From Rhizaria sp. SCN 62-66 (lineage: Eukaryota; Rhizaria, unplaced): 64,000 nucleotides of DNA. Both the position numbers and the translations under genes were made by a program. Shown here one piece after another: positions 38,187-51,043 of the stretch. The notes below the pieces were generated by a model. That model was not told the origin of the DNA and did not search any database. It saw only the letters and a program-made list of their open reading frames with translations. Within the stretch, counting starts at the first letter, position 1; each line of letters opens with the position of its first letter. The stretch covers positions 93,780 through 157,779 of the forward strand of contig MEDY01000101.1 in NCBI GenBank assembly GCA_001724265.1, read 5' to 3'.

Positions 38187-41100
38187 TCACTCCGCGAGCG
38201 AGAAAACGGGCAGCCCGCGGTCGCCCGCCCCGCCCGCAGCGCCCGCGGCAGCGGCGGCGACGGCGCCCTGAAGCTGGTCGACCCGCGTCTGGAGGTCGAG
38301 CACCTGCCTCTGCGCGGCGGCGACCGTGGCGGCCGTCTCCGCGTCCTCCTCGACGTGCGCACGCGCGCGGAGCACGGTCTCATCGTAGTGGCGCGCGAGG
38401 TGCTGCAGCTGACGCACCAGCTCCGCGCGCTGCACCAGCAGCACGTCGCGGTCCACCGCCAGCTGCGCCGCCACGCCCACATTCGCAGCAGCATCGGCGC
38501 CGACAGCCGCGCCCGCGGGCGCAGCACCGCTGGTGTTCGCGTCAGTAGAACTCGCGTTCATGCCGCTATGAGCGCTGCCAGTGTTGGAGCTCGCGGTGGC
38601 GTTAGCGCTGTGCTGGTAGTCGAGCGCTGGCACAGCCATCACCACGGGGCAAGGCGCCTTGTGAATCAGCTTCAGGCGCGTCTCGCAGTCGCTCGCGTCG
38701 ACGTCGAACACAACCTGGCGCACCTGGCCGTGCCACAGCGCGGCCTCGCTTCCCGCGGCGCGCACTGCGCGCGCGACGGCCACAGTGCCCCGCGCCGCCG
38801 CGGCCGCGAACTCGCGCGACGAGGCGGTGACTGAGAGCAGCGCGGCGCGCGTGGCGAGCGCGTGCTGCCACAGTCCCGAGATCTGGGACTGGCACAGCGC
38901 GCCGCGCTCCGACAGCCGGCCAAGCTCGGCCGCCGTGTTGCTGTTGGGGTCGCGGAGCCGGAAGCGCGCTTGGAGCGTGTTGAGCTCGCTCCAGACCGAG
39001 GACAGCGCCTCGAACAGTGCGGAGGACACCGCGGAGACGGTGACTGAGGCCGGGAGCAGCGCCGTAAAGGGTGCAGGCGCGGGGCCAATCACGCGCGACA
39101 CAGCGCTACTGCTACCGCTTCCGCCGCCGCAGCTATTCTCGAGCGACTGGGCCTCGTCGTAAAGCCCCAGGGAACGCAGCACGCGCGCGGCCTCGCCCGC
39201 GTTGGCACTCGCGCTGCCCGCCGCGGAGCCGGCGACGACGTCGTCGGTGCCGGCGGCGGGGCGCGGGTTGAGCATGCCGAGGCAGACGCTGCGGACGAGG
39301 GCCTGCTCGGTGGCGAGCGTGTCCTCGACCGAGGCCAGCGCGGCGCAGACCGACTGCAGCGCGCGCTGGGCCGCGGCCACCTCGGGCACGCTCAGCTCGC
39401 TGCCGTCAACGACGGCGCCGTGCGCAGCGCCCTTGCTCGGGGAGCTCGCGCCCGCGGAGGCCGCGCCGGCGACACGTGCCATGGCGGCGCGCACGGCGTC
39501 AGCGTCCTTGGCGACGGCCTGCTGCGCGGCGGTGAGCGAGGCCTGAAGCCGGGCGACGTCGCCGGCGGCGCGCTCCTCGGCCTCGGCCCATTCACCCTCG
39601 CGTGCGGCCAGCTCGGTCTGCGCGACGAGCGCGCGCTGCTGCGATGCCGCCGCGCGGGCCTCGAGCTCGGCGACGGCCGCGGCGTGGCGCGCGGTCGCGG
39701 AGGAGAGCTCGGCCTCAGCGGCGGCGGCGGCGCGGCGGTGGGACTCGCCCTGCTCGGCCGTCGTCACCAGACGGGCGTATACCTAAAAATCAAACATCGT
39801 AAGAAGACAATCATATCGGTGAGACAATGCTAGAGATAATAGACAAAAGCATGTAAGAACAATTGGTTGACATGGAATTAATGACATACCTGGTTGTGCT
39901 TCTCGCGCGCAGTAGCGAGATCGGCGGAGAGCTCGGACTCCCGCTGGCGCAGTTGCGACACAGTGGCGTGCGCCTGCGCGGTGAGACGCTCCTTCTGCAC
40001 CAAGTAAAGGTCGCGCTCGCGCGTGACCTTCTCGAGCATCGTGTCGGGCTTGTCGAGCGCCTCCTTCATGCGGCGCAGCGACGAGTCCTTCTCGGCGATG
40101 GTGCCTTCGAGGGCCTTGTTGACGGCGGCGACGCGGTCCAGCTCGGCCTGCGCGCGCTCCATGTGCGCGCGGTACGCCTGCGCGTCGCCGAGCTGGCTCT
40201 GTAGCGACGAGATCGACGCCTGCGCCTGGCGCTCGGCGCCGACCGAAAGCTCCAGCTTCTTGCTGCACTCGAGCAGCGCAAGCTTGAGCTGGCCCACCGC
40301 GGCCGTGGCCTCGGCGTTGTCGCGGGCGTACTGGTCGAGTCGCTGCGCAGCGAGGGAAAGCTTGCGCATGGCGTCGCAGTATTTGCTCTTCATGTCGTCG
40401 CGCGCCGCATCAGCGGCGTTAATCTAAGAAAGTTAAAACCAAAGGTACAATCAATAGCGGTGAGCTTCATTCAAACGTTTAGAATGTCGCAACAAGAGAT
40501 GAAACAACGAAATTAAAAGAGTCAACAATAGAAATAAATGCGTACCTGAGCGCGAAGAGCGGGGTGGCTGTGCGCGTCCCGGAGCTGCTGGAGCTCGACC
40601 TCCGCATCCTGCACGCGCGACGAGAGGCGTTCGGCCTCCGACTTAGCACTGGCGAGCTTGAGCCCCAGCTGCGCCTCGCCCTGGCGGAGGCGGCGGACCT
40701 CGCCCTCGAGCTCGACGATGAGCGCGCGCGACTCCTCCAGCGACACGACCTGCTGCGAGGCCGCCTTGCTGAGCAGCGCCTCGACCTTGAGCTTGAGGCA
40801 CTGGATCTCGCCCTCCTTCTGCGCCATCGCGGTCGCGGCCTCGGCGATCTTCCCGCGCAAGTCGCGCACGAGCTCGTCGGCCTTTTCGCCTGCCGCCTTA
40901 AGCGCGGCCTGGGCGTCGTCCTTGAGCCGGTCCGCGCGCTCGCTCGCCGCGGCCCGCTCGGACCGCAGCAGCCGCTCGGCGGCGACGACGTCCTCGCGCG
41001 CACTGACGGCGGCGCGCTCGGCCTCGTCGGCCTGCGCCGTGAGCCGCGCGACGTCAGCCTTGCTCACGCGCAGCTCCGCCTGCGAGCGCGCGTTGTCGTC

Positions 41101-44100
41101 CTCGCACTGGCGCCGGGCCACGACCTCGGCCTGGAACGCGTTCTCCAAGTGCTTAAGCCGGTTCACCTCGTGCGGCAGGAACTGCAGCGCAGCCACGCGC
41201 TCCTCGGCGCCGCGCAGCCGGGCCTCGAGCTCGCGCCGCGCGCGCGCAGTGTCCTGCAGCTCCGCCTCGCGGTGGCGCAGCTGGAACTCGAGGTTGAGCG
41301 CGCGGGCCTCGGCCTCGTTCGCGCGGCGCCGCGCCATGTCGCTGACGTCGGTGCCCTTGAGCGACTCCATGTTCTTGATGCGCTCGTTCAACGACGCGAC
41401 CTGAAGATCGCGCTCCTCGACGTCAAGACGCAGCTTGTTGAGCTTGTGTTTGGCGCGCTCGAGCTCCTCGCCGCGCTTGATAATCTCGGACCGCAGCTCG
41501 CTTGCCAGGCTCTCGAACTCCTTCTTGGCGCGGTTGTTTTCGTCCTCGAGCTCCTGCAGCGCGCGCTCGGTCGCCACCAGCCGCTCGTTCTGCAACCGCG
41601 CCGCCGCGGCCACGTCGACGAGCTCACCGGCGCGCGCCGCCGCCTCGGCCGCGGCCGCCTTGGCGCGGCGCTCGCTCTCAGCCAGCGCTGCGCGCGAGCG
41701 GTCCAGCTCGCCCTCGACGCCGGCCAGGTCGGTCGCCGCGCGGTGGCGAGCCTCGACGCCCTCGCGCTCGCGCGCCGCCACGGTGTCCTCGGCCTGCTTC
41801 GCGCGCGCCTCGAGCCCGTTGCCGCGCTCGGTCGCGCTGTGCAGCTGCTTGGCGGTCAGCGCCAGCTCGGCCTCCTTGCCCTGCAGCTGCACGCGCTGCT
41901 CGTCCAGCGCGCGCGCGGACTCGCGACGCGTCTTGTCCAGCTCCTCCTTGACCGCGGCCAGCGCGTCCGCCCGGTCCTGCAGCGCGGTCTTAGCGTCCGC
42001 CAGCGCCGACTCGAGCCGCTTCACGCTGCTGTCGAGCGCGCGGCCCTCGGTCAGCGCGCGCTCGGCACGCTCGCGCTCGCCCTCAAGCGCGTGTTTGGTC
42101 TCGGCCACGGCGCGCGTGGCAGCCGCGAGCTGCTGCGTGAGCTCCTGCTGGCGCGCCTCGGCGTCCGCGATGCGCTCCGCCGCACGCTCGGCCTTGCCTT
42201 CGAGCACGGTGACCGCGGCCGAGTGCTCCGAGCGCAGCACCATGAGCTCGCGCGCGTGCTCGGCCGCCAGCTGCTGTACCTCGCGCGTGTGCGCCGCCGC
42301 AGCATCCTGCACTTCGCGCGCGCGCACCGACGCCGCCTCGCTCTGCTCGCGCGCGCGCGTCGTCGCCAAGTCGTGCAGCTCCTTGGCGTGCGCCGCCGCG
42401 GTCGCCTGCGCTTCCTTGGTGCGCTCGGCCGCGGCGGTGGACGCCTCGCGCGCCGCGGTGGCGTCGCGCTGGGCCAGCTCCTTCGCGGCCGCGGCCTCGC
42501 GGGCGGCCGATTCCTTGGCGGCGGCCGCGGCGGCCGAGGCGGCGGCCTCGCGCGCGGCGATGAGCTCGCGCTGGTGGTCCTCCTTAAGGCGCGCGGCCTC
42601 GGCGAAGGAGTGCTCGCGCAGCTGGAACACGTCCTGTGTGTGCGCGTCGCGCAGCTTGGCCATCTCGCGCGCGTTGTTCTCGCGGATCGCTGCCAGCTCG
42701 GCGTTGACGGCGTCGCGCTCGCCGCGCAGCTGCGTCACAAGCCGCTGCGACTCTTCGATGCGCGTCGCCGCGGCAGCCAGCTCCGTGTTGGCGCGCTCGC
42801 GGGCGAGCTTGAGCCCTTCGCCGGCCTGCGTGAGCGAGTCGAGCAGCGCCGTCTGCGAGCGCGCGACTTCCTCGGCCTTTGTCAGCGCCAGCTCGAAGTG
42901 CGACACCTGCGCCTTGGCGCTGCCGAGCTCGGCCGTCGCGCGTGCGTACTCTTGCTGCAGCGCGGTGAGCGCCTCGGCCAGGTCCTCGCCGCGGCCGCGC
43001 GCCATGTGCACCTCGTCGGCGAGCTCCTGCTTCTCTGCGTGCAGCTTGTCGACGCGCATGAGGCACTCCTCGTAGCGCGCCTCAAAGTCGCGGCAGCTCG
43101 CCACGGCGGCCTGGCGCGCGGCCTCAGCCTCGGCGAGCAGCCCGGCCTGCTGCTGCTGCGCCGCCAACTGCTGCGCCTGCGTCAGCGCGTCGAGCTGCGC
43201 CTGCACCGCCGCCGTCGCCGCGTTGGCATGACTGCTCGCGGTCGCCACCTGCGCCGCGGCCACGGGCTGCTGCTGCACCGTGATCTGCAGCGAGTGGAGC
43301 TGCTGCGTCTGCGCGTCGATGCGTGTCTGCAGCGCCGCGTTGCGCGCAGTGAGGTCTTTGGCCTCGGCCTCCCAGCGGCGCACGTCCGCGCGGAGGTCCT
43401 TGACGACTGTGTCGTTGATGTGCGCTACGGCGGCCTGCTCGCCGCGCAGCTTGCTCTTGACTAGCGCCTCGTACTCCTTCAGCAGCGTCTCGAGCCGCGA
43501 CCGCAGCTCGGTGGTCTCGCGCGCGTGTTGCTCAGTCGCGGCGCGCCGCTCCTTCTCCGCGGACTCCTTCCCGAGCGCCATGTGCCGCTCGGCCTCGGCC
43601 AGCACGGCCGCGCGTGTGCGCTCCGCGGTGAGCTCCTCCTCGAAGCGCGTCTTGGCGGCCGCGGCCTCGGCCAGGCGCTGCGCGTATTTCTGCCGCAGCG
43701 CCTCGTGCGCGCGCGCCAGCCGCGTGCGTTCCTCAACGGCCGTGTCGCGCTCGCGCGCGGCGGCCGCGGCGGCGGCGAGGCTCTCAGCCACGCGCGCACC
43801 CAGCTCGTTCGCGCGCGCCTGCATCACGCGGGCCTCCTCGTTGGCCTCGCTGGCCGCCGAGCGCATCTCGTCGTAGGCGCCCGCGGCGTCGGCCCAGGCC
43901 GCGCGCAGCTGCGGCACAGCCTCAACGCGCGCCTCCAGCTCGCCCACGTGCCGCTGCAGCGCCGCGATGAGGCCGTGCAGCTGGTCCTGCTTGCCGCGCA
44001 TCGCGTGGCACTCGTCGCGCGCCGACAGCACGCCCTGTTGCGCGGCCGCCAGCTGCGCCACGGCGTCCTGCGTACCCGCGCGCGCGCTGCGGAGCTCGGC

Positions 44101-46866
44101 CTCGAGCGCCTCGTTGCGCGCCGCGATCTCGTACGCACTGCGCATGTGTTGCGACGCCTGCTCGTGGTCGCGCTGCCGCCGCTGCTCCAGCGCGGCCAGC
44201 TCGTCGCGCAGCGCGGCGGCCTCGGCCTCGGCGGCGCGGCCGCGCTCGCCGGCGTCGGTCAGCCCGTCGAGCGTGTGCGAGTACGCCGCCGCAATGCGCT
44301 CGTTCTCGCGCACGGCGGCCGCCAGTTCGGCCTTGAGGCGCGCGTGCAGGTCGCGCCACTGCCGCTCCAGCTGCGCGCCCTGTGCCGCGCCGGACTCAGC
44401 GCCCGCGGCGCGAGCGGCGGCGGCGTCGTCGCGCGTCTTCTGCAGCTGCGCCGCAAGCTTCTCTGCGCGCGCGTCGGCCTCGGCCGCGCGCTGCTGCGCG
44501 AGCGGGATCTGTGAGAGCTGCAGCTTGTAGCCCTCGATCTGCTGTGCGTACGCGTCCGCCTGCAGCCGCAGCGCGGCCCCGGCGTCCTTGTCGCGCTGCG
44601 CGCGCAGCTCTGCCTCGACCGTGGCGGCGCGCGCGGCCACCTCCGCGTTCTCGGCGCGGCGTTGCGCCGTCGCCAGCGCTGCCTCCAGCCCCGCCGCGCG
44701 GGTCTCGGACGCGCGCAGCGCCGCGGCCGCGGTCTCGGCGGCGGTCGTGGTGGCGGCACGCGCCTCGGCGGCGACCGCGCGCTCGGACTCGACGGCGGCT
44801 GCCACTGCGGCGCGCTCGGCGGCGGCGGCCGAGGCCAGCTCGCGGCTGTGCAGTTCGGCGCGGCGCTGCAGCTCAGCCTCGAGCCGGTCCGCGCGCGCGG
44901 CGTCCTCGGCGCCGCGGCGGCGCGCGTCGTCAAGCGCCGTGTTAAGCGCGGCGGCCGTGGCGGCCGTGTCGCCGTGCGCGCCGCGCAGCGCGTCGAGAGC
45001 ATCTTCGGCCGACGCGAGGTTGCGCGTGGCGACCTCGAGCAGACGCTCCGTCTCCTCGCGCGCGCGCGTCAGACTGGCCACGCGCGCGAGAGCGTCCGAG
45101 AGCTCCGCGGTGCGGTCCTCGGCCACCGTGCGCGCGGTGGAGAGCTCCACCGACAGCGTCTCGGTCGACGTGTGCAGGGTCGTGACCGTGAGCGAGACCT
45201 GAACGGAGTTGAAAAAAAGGAGATAAAACGAGGGATATAATCAATTAGATGAAAATACAATAGTAAATCCACGCATTGTAAAATCGTATACAAATGATAC
45301 AGGAAATCAATTTGTGAAATAATAAAACTTCAGTCGAGACATATCGACACATACCTGAGTCAGCTGCTCGGTCAGCTCGGCCTCGCTCTGCTGGAGCTCC
45401 ATAATGCGCGTATACGCTTCCTCAAGCTGTTGTGCCTGCAGCGCGGACCCACTGTCGCCGGGGCCCGCGCCGCCCACGCCGCCGCCGGCGGCCACCGCTG
45501 CTCGCAGGGCCTCGTTCTCAGCGCGCGTCTCGGCCAGCCGCTCCTCGAGCGTCGCCGCGCGCGCGGCTAGTTCGTCCAGGTCACCCGCGCGCTGCTGCGC
45601 CGCGGCGCCCAGCGCGCGTAGCTGCGCCTCCGCGGCAGTCCGCGCGGCGCGCGCGTCGGCCAGCTCGGCCGTGACGGCCGCGTTCCGGTCGATGAGGTGC
45701 TCCAGCGAGCACGCCTGGTCGTACATAGCCGCCACCACGGCGTTCTGCTGCTGCAGCTGCTGTTGCTGCTGCTGCTCCGACAGCGCACCGCCCGGACCTG
45801 CGCCCGCGGCGGCCGCAGCGGCGGCGACAGCGGTCCGCTCCTGCTGTGCGGCGAGCGTCTGCGCGTTGGCGAGCGCCGTCTGCAGCGCCAGCAGTTGCTC
45901 CGAGAGCGCGGCCTTGTCGCGCCGCAGTGCGTCGCAGCCACGCTGCAATTCGCCCAGCGCCGACGCGGCCTGCGCCTCCTGCGCGGCGGCGCGCGCGGCC
46001 AGCGCCGTGGCGCGCGCCTCGGCGTCCGCGTGCGCCGTTTGCAGCCGCGCGCGCTCGGCCGCCGACGCGGACGTCGCGGCGGCCGCGGCCGCGGCCGCGG
46101 CGGCGGCCTCGCGCTCAGTGTACTGCAGCTGCAGCAGTCGACTGGCCTCCTCCTGCTCCGAGGCGGCCTGCGAGACGAGCGTCGACTGGTGCTCCTGCAG
46201 CGTCGTCAGCCGCGTCTCGGTGGCGCGGAGCTGCTGCGACAGGCGCGAGCACTCGTCGGTGAGCTCGGTGATACGTGCGCCCATGGTGGCACCTTCGCGC
46301 TGCGCCATCTCCAGCTCTCCCTGCCGCAGCTTCGAGAGCTCGGAACGCACCTCGGCCACCTGCATGGCCGCGGCCGCGGCCGCGGCGGCCGCGACGGCGG
46401 AGGTAGCCGGGGAGCCCGGGGACTGGACCTGCGAGTGCGCGGCCGCCGTCGCGGGGTGTGAGCGCGGGAAGGCTGGCGTGGCGCGCATGGCGGCGTCGGG
46501 CGACCAGGAGAAGGCCGAGGCCGCCGCGGGGGCTGCCGAGCTCGACGGCGTGGCGTGCGGGTCAAGCGGGGCGGAGGTTGAAGGGGTGGTAAAGCCGTCG
46601 CGGGGAGCGCGCGCGGGACCAGTCTGTTGGGGGCGTTATAAGCAAGGATGTGGCGAGGATGGGGAAAGTTAGCTTGTGGGTGCTCAAGTGAGGAGTTGTA
46701 ACACAGTACGACGAATGGATCGAAATGGAAGATGATTTGGCTGTCAAGATGTAGATTTGTTGCGTAATAGCCGTGAATGAAAGCGTACGGATGTTTGGTG
46801 GGGTGTGGAGGGAGGCAGGAACCCAGTGTCTGGGTTCGGTGCCTGCCCTGAGGGATGATGCGACAT
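38187..46866 (-). CDS. 2709-aa coiled-coil structural protein
   Basis: Exons complement(46789..46866), (45355..46623), (40546..45198), (39890..40423), (38187..39782); all junctions are phase 0, stop TGA. The 26-codon first exon (MSHHPSGQAPNPDTGFLPPS...) ends at a GTACGC donor. The Ser/Pro/Ala-rich head ends near residue 100. Some 2000 residues of Ala/Glu/Arg/Leu/Gln heptad-like sequence follow with hardly any Pro, an almost uninterrupted coiled coil. The last exon adds a less regular domain (531 aa) that returns to coil near RDVLLVQRAELVRQLQHLAR and ends VFSLAE. The architecture fits a centrosomal, rootlet or Golgi tether protein. I see no diagnostic domain (no GRIP, no kinesin head), so I do not name it. 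A rootletin-like role would suit a flagellate but is a guess. Confidence 0.85.
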
Positions 46867-47724
46867 GACGCAAGCCCGTGCGACGGAACAAACGTGGATT
46901 TAAAAATCCAACGCACCACTAAGGTCTAACTAATAAGAATTACGTGCTAAGTCTCGTTAAAGTCACTAAAGTATTTGGGGAAAGGCAGGGAAGAAGATGG
47001 AAAGACGGGAGCGCGCCGGTGAGATGAGCCCAGTCAGAGCAATGAGCAAGGTAGCCAGAACACTTAGATGCCGCACCCGTATATAAAAATTATTAAACAA
47101 ATCGGTAGATTCTCACGAATAAACAGCATGCATTCAGTAACATTTCAAACCAACGGTTTCCTGACGCTCTGCACGCGGCCAAGAATCGTCTTTTGGTTTG
47201 AACTTGACTTGGCGGCAAACGACTGTGGCCACAGCCAACGGGCTGGACTCGGTCGGCTGCTTGCTGTGGCCGAGTGGCGGACCGCGAGGGGGCGGCGACG
47301 TGCACCCAAACTGCAAATAGATTTGTAGCGGTGGGACTTCGGTCAATGCTCGATCTGGTTGTTTTTTAGGGATATTGGCGTGTTTTATTGTCTGATTCTA
47401 TTTCAAAATCTGTGTTAGGCTTTTCTCTGACGTGTAACGGTGGTGGCGACGCCTGTCCTTGCTCAACCGCCGATGCTCGCACTCTGCTTCGCTCATTTAC
47501 GATCCGGGATATGAAATATCGAGTTCAATACGACTTATCTTTGGATATGTTAACTTTAATCGCGTAACTCATTTCTGCGCTAAGCTAAATCTTCATTGGC
47601 TTTTATGATGCTTGTCAGTGGCGGTCTCAATCCCATCGGCCTCTGACGTTACCATACTTCCATCTACTTCTCGCTCACTGTTTATTCTACAACATGACTC
47701 TCTTTACAATGATTGCCTTTTGCC
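46867..47724. promoter_or_regulatory. Divergent upstream region, 858 bp
   Basis: Lies between the start of the coiled-coil gene (minus) and the ATG27-like gene (plus), so it should contain both promoters. GC-rich patch at 47200-47310, otherwise AT-rich. A 17-codon upstream ORF (47694..47744, ending TAG) overlaps the next start codon out of frame. No recognised element. Confidence 0.4.
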
Positions 47725-48673
47725 ATGGTGCTGTGCCTGCTTAGCTTTCCGATGCGCGTTATCGCCGTCCTTCTCCTTGCGCTTGTCGCGTCTGTCTTTG
47801 CGTGCTCCGTCACGACGCCCTCCGGTTCGTTTCCCCTCCTGACTCGAAACAACTGCATATCTCTGCGCCACGACCCTCGATCACGACTAGACTTTAGTCG
47901 TGTATACTGGACTTGATTTCAACACAGTACACGCAATCTCAATTTATATTGGCTTGATCTCATTTCGGTACACTTTCTCTATGCGCTTCTCCTTTGTGTA
48001 ACCACCTTTAGGCAAGAAGTTCTCCTTCCCCACCCTGTCGTCCAAGACCTTCACTGTCCCCGGCGCCGACTTCGGCCAGGGCTCTGCCTTCACTCTGTCT
48101 TACAAGTTCTGCGGCAACACCGACTCCCCCTGCCTCAACGGCGAGTCGGCGTCGGTGTGCCTGAACCGCGACGTGTCGCCCATGGCCATCGCTGGCTTCT
48201 GGGACGCCTCGCACGCCGTCGACGTGTCCGACCTGGAGGGGGGCGGCGTCAGCATCCTCGTCACGGGCAAGCCGCTCTTCGGCGAGCAGGTCTGGACCAC
48301 CACCTTCAACGTCTACTGCGGCAAGGAGACCTCGCCCGTGGGCTCAACCGAGACCACCAAGATCACTCTCGGCTTCTCGCACCCCGACGCGTGCGGCGGC
48401 GGCGACTCCGGCCTCTCGGGCGGCTCCATCTTCCTCATCATCCTGCTCTGCGTGACGGTTGTCTACGTCATTGCCGGCTGCGTCTACAACGTTAAGCGCA
48501 ACCAGACGCCCCTCGGCTGCGCATCGTGCCCGAACAAGGACTTCTGGTTCGCTATCCCCGGGCTCGCTAAGGCCGGCTGCGCATTCACCGTTCTCAAGAT
48601 CAAGGGCTGCGTCGGCGGCAGTGGCAGCAGCAGCGCCGCCGCCGCTGAGGGCTCCGGCTACGGCTCTGTCTGA
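47725..48673 (+). CDS. ATG27-like / mannose-6-phosphate-receptor-homology type I membrane protein
   Basis: Exons 47725..47824 and 48012..48673, donor GTTCGT, split Gly codon, 253 aa, TGA stop. A second in-frame ATG at 47752 (MRVIAVLLLALVASVFA) would give 244 aa and a tighter signal peptide. Lumenal part about residues 30-168 with six cysteines (ACSV, FCGN, PCLN, VCLN, VYCG, DACG), as expected for the three disulfides of an MRH domain. One transmembrane helix follows (about 170-192: GGSIFLIILLCVTVVYVIAG). The cytosolic tail has CPNKDFWFAIPGLAKAG, like the PNxDFWxxLPxLxKD element of M6P receptors and Atg27, and ends in YGSV, a Yxx-hydrophobic sorting motif. Yeast Atg27 ends in YSAV. Likely cycles between Golgi, endosome and Atg9-type membranes. 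A cation-dependent M6P-receptor-like lectin is the main alternative. Confidence 0.65.
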
Positions 48674-51043
48674 GTGCGCTAAACACGCTAAATGCGCTCA
48701 GTGGACTCAACAACGACGCTGTTGACAGCTGGTAAAACAACTTCATGACATGTATCGAAACAACTCCAATGCCTCTGCGATCACGCGCATCGATCAACAA
48801 GCATACCTACTAAGTACTGTACTAACGTGGCTCTTGACGGACTCTGTGTTTGCACAGTGGCTGCGGGGTTAAACTGTTTGTGCAGAGTGAGGGCCTGTGG
48901 GCGCTGTGTACTGTTGCGTCTATTGCTCTCGTCGTCATTGTTCATTTTAACGTAGAATACGGTTTTTTTTGCCGCGTACTTCCGACTCCTTTATTGTGAT
49001 GTATGATCAGACTAATAGCAACATTAATACACGCCTACATAGCTTTTCGCGACGCATTATGATTTGAATTTGTTGATGGATGAAGCAGAAAATTTGTATT
49101 TGTGTTATTGTTTGATATATTGCGATGCGTTATCGACTTTCTTTGGTTGAAGAGTGATACTAGTAAAAGTGAAATGAGATTCGCGACGAAAGCGAAATGA
49201 GATACTACATACTATTGTGTTAATATTCATACGTATATATGGAGTGGCTGATGCACGAAACAAGGAAATAAAATAAAATACTGGTAGTTGCTACTTCGAC
49301 AACAACAGTGTGTGCGTTGGCAAAGCTAATGAGAGAGAACGTGCGCGAATGAGATGTTAAGATGTGAAACTGAAAAGGTAAGAAAGGGGAAGACATGATC
49401 CAGACTTGGCAGCATCACTCACTTGCAATACCCCTTTTTAGCGCTGGAAGATGATAAAACGTACATGATATGTAGCAATGGCGCGACCATAGCGTGGCAA
49501 CGGGCACTGATTTAGTAGAAGAAGATAGAGAAGTCCGACTACGCTCACCGTAGCACCGCGCCACAGACGCGGGATCATTTATACAAGGCATGAGTAAAGC
49601 GTGTGTCAAAAGTGGTGGTGCGGTTTGAGACGGTCACGGGGACTGTGGAGGTCGAGAATGGCGGCCGCGAGTGTGAAAGTGACCGAAGGAGTGACAACGC
49701 CTCAAGCAGACACGCTGACTAAGTGAGCAACGGAGTACAGAAAATGATGAAAAGGGGACTGAGGGGGACTAAACAAGCTTAAAAAGGACACTCAGGTGTT
49801 GAGGGCAGACTGGATGGAGAAAGATGGCGTAAACTCCGCGCAAGTTGAGACTGCTCAGTGACGACACACGGCAACTTGCCTGCATTCCTGCAAGGATTAG
49901 TAAATACGACAGCTGTGAGGATCTTGCTGTCGGCGTTGTTGTTGATGAGAATGGTATTAGTAAGACGTATTATGCTGATAATGATGCAATCGTCGAGATA
50001 GACACCCAGGATCCGAAGACCAACAGAGTTGTCGAATTGTTGCGGCTGAAGAAGCAAAGATTAGCATTGACTGTGGGCCTCGGTGAGTCTCAAAAGCATG
50101 TAACAATACTACTGATCAGTAATACTGCTACAACTCGGATAGCAAACGAAAATGACAGAACAAAATAACGGAAAAATTAACGCAAAACACAACAACAACA
50201 AAAGCGGCATGAAACTAACAACAGCTGGCCCGTTACAGAGCCGTATTGATCGATCAAGTGGCTGCAAGCGCGCTATTATGCAATTATAGACAGGAACGGA
50301 GCATCGAAAAAAGGTGACTGAGAGCCGATATGAGGATATGAAATGCTGGAAGTCTTTAGCACAGCCTGGTGACGCTTGCGATAGCGGGAGCGGCACCAGC
50401 AGGAGCAAGAGCAACAGCGATGCGCAAAAGAGCGACGACAGTCCGGACGAACATGTCTCAACATACACAACAAGCTACGCACAATCAACCCCGAAAAGTA
50501 ACGAAATATACCCAGGGGAAACAAAGAAAATGGCGAAGCCAACTCAGACTGAGAGTTGACCGAAGAAAAATGCATATTGTGAAAAGCAGCGCAGATCCAT
50601 GCAGAGCAACGTAAAGCAACGTACAGACAGCAAAACAACGCAACGCAGATAGCCAAAACAAAACAAAAGCTCAACACAACATACCGGAAGCAAAAGCACA
50701 GAAAAAGCGAGGAGGCAAAACAAACGCAACTGAAGCGTCAACCAATGCAGGAGACAGCGCAACAAGACGCGACGCAGCACGCAGAGCGTTGCATTGCATG
50801 GTGCTGTGAATCAATCCTGACATGATTAGACACATAGGTCGTCCAGAGAACTTAGTTGGAAGGTTGTACATACGCAACGGCTTACCTCAAATCTCGAATA
50901 AGTTGTTTAAACAAAGAAAATAAAATTTAAGCTGAGAATAAAAACAAGCGGATATATAACGACAAACGCAAGAGAGAAAGACCGCAGATAATGCAGATCC
51001 TGACGAACCCCGCATATCTCTACGAATTGGCAGATAGTGTCGC
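48674..51043. other. Gene-poor stretch, 2.4 kb
   Basis: 3' flank of the ATG27-like gene and of the VIT/vWA gene. Composition is lower in GC than any exon in the window, with A- and purine-rich runs at 50100-50950. A 107-codon plus-strand frame (49845..50168) has an ordinary-looking amino-acid mix but none of the local codon bias and no signal I recognise. It may hold long UTRs, a non-coding RNA or relic sequence; I cannot tell which. Confidence 0.4.

Noticed and set aside
40564-43464. 966-codon open frame on the plus strand opposite the coiled-coil gene
   Set aside because: It is the complement of a GC-biased Ala/Glu/Arg/Leu coiled-coil exon. The composition is Arg/Leu/Gly-rich with no domain, and the minus-strand exon phases perfectly with its neighbours.
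47262-47335. tRNA-like GTGGCCGAGTGG string
   Set aside because: It resembles a Leu/Ser tRNA D-arm, but there is no matching acceptor stem, anticodon arm or T-arm downstream.
49845-50168. 107-codon plus-strand frame
   Set aside because: No domain, codon use unlike the real genes, no phased neighbouring exon. Kept only as part of the gene-poor-block observation.
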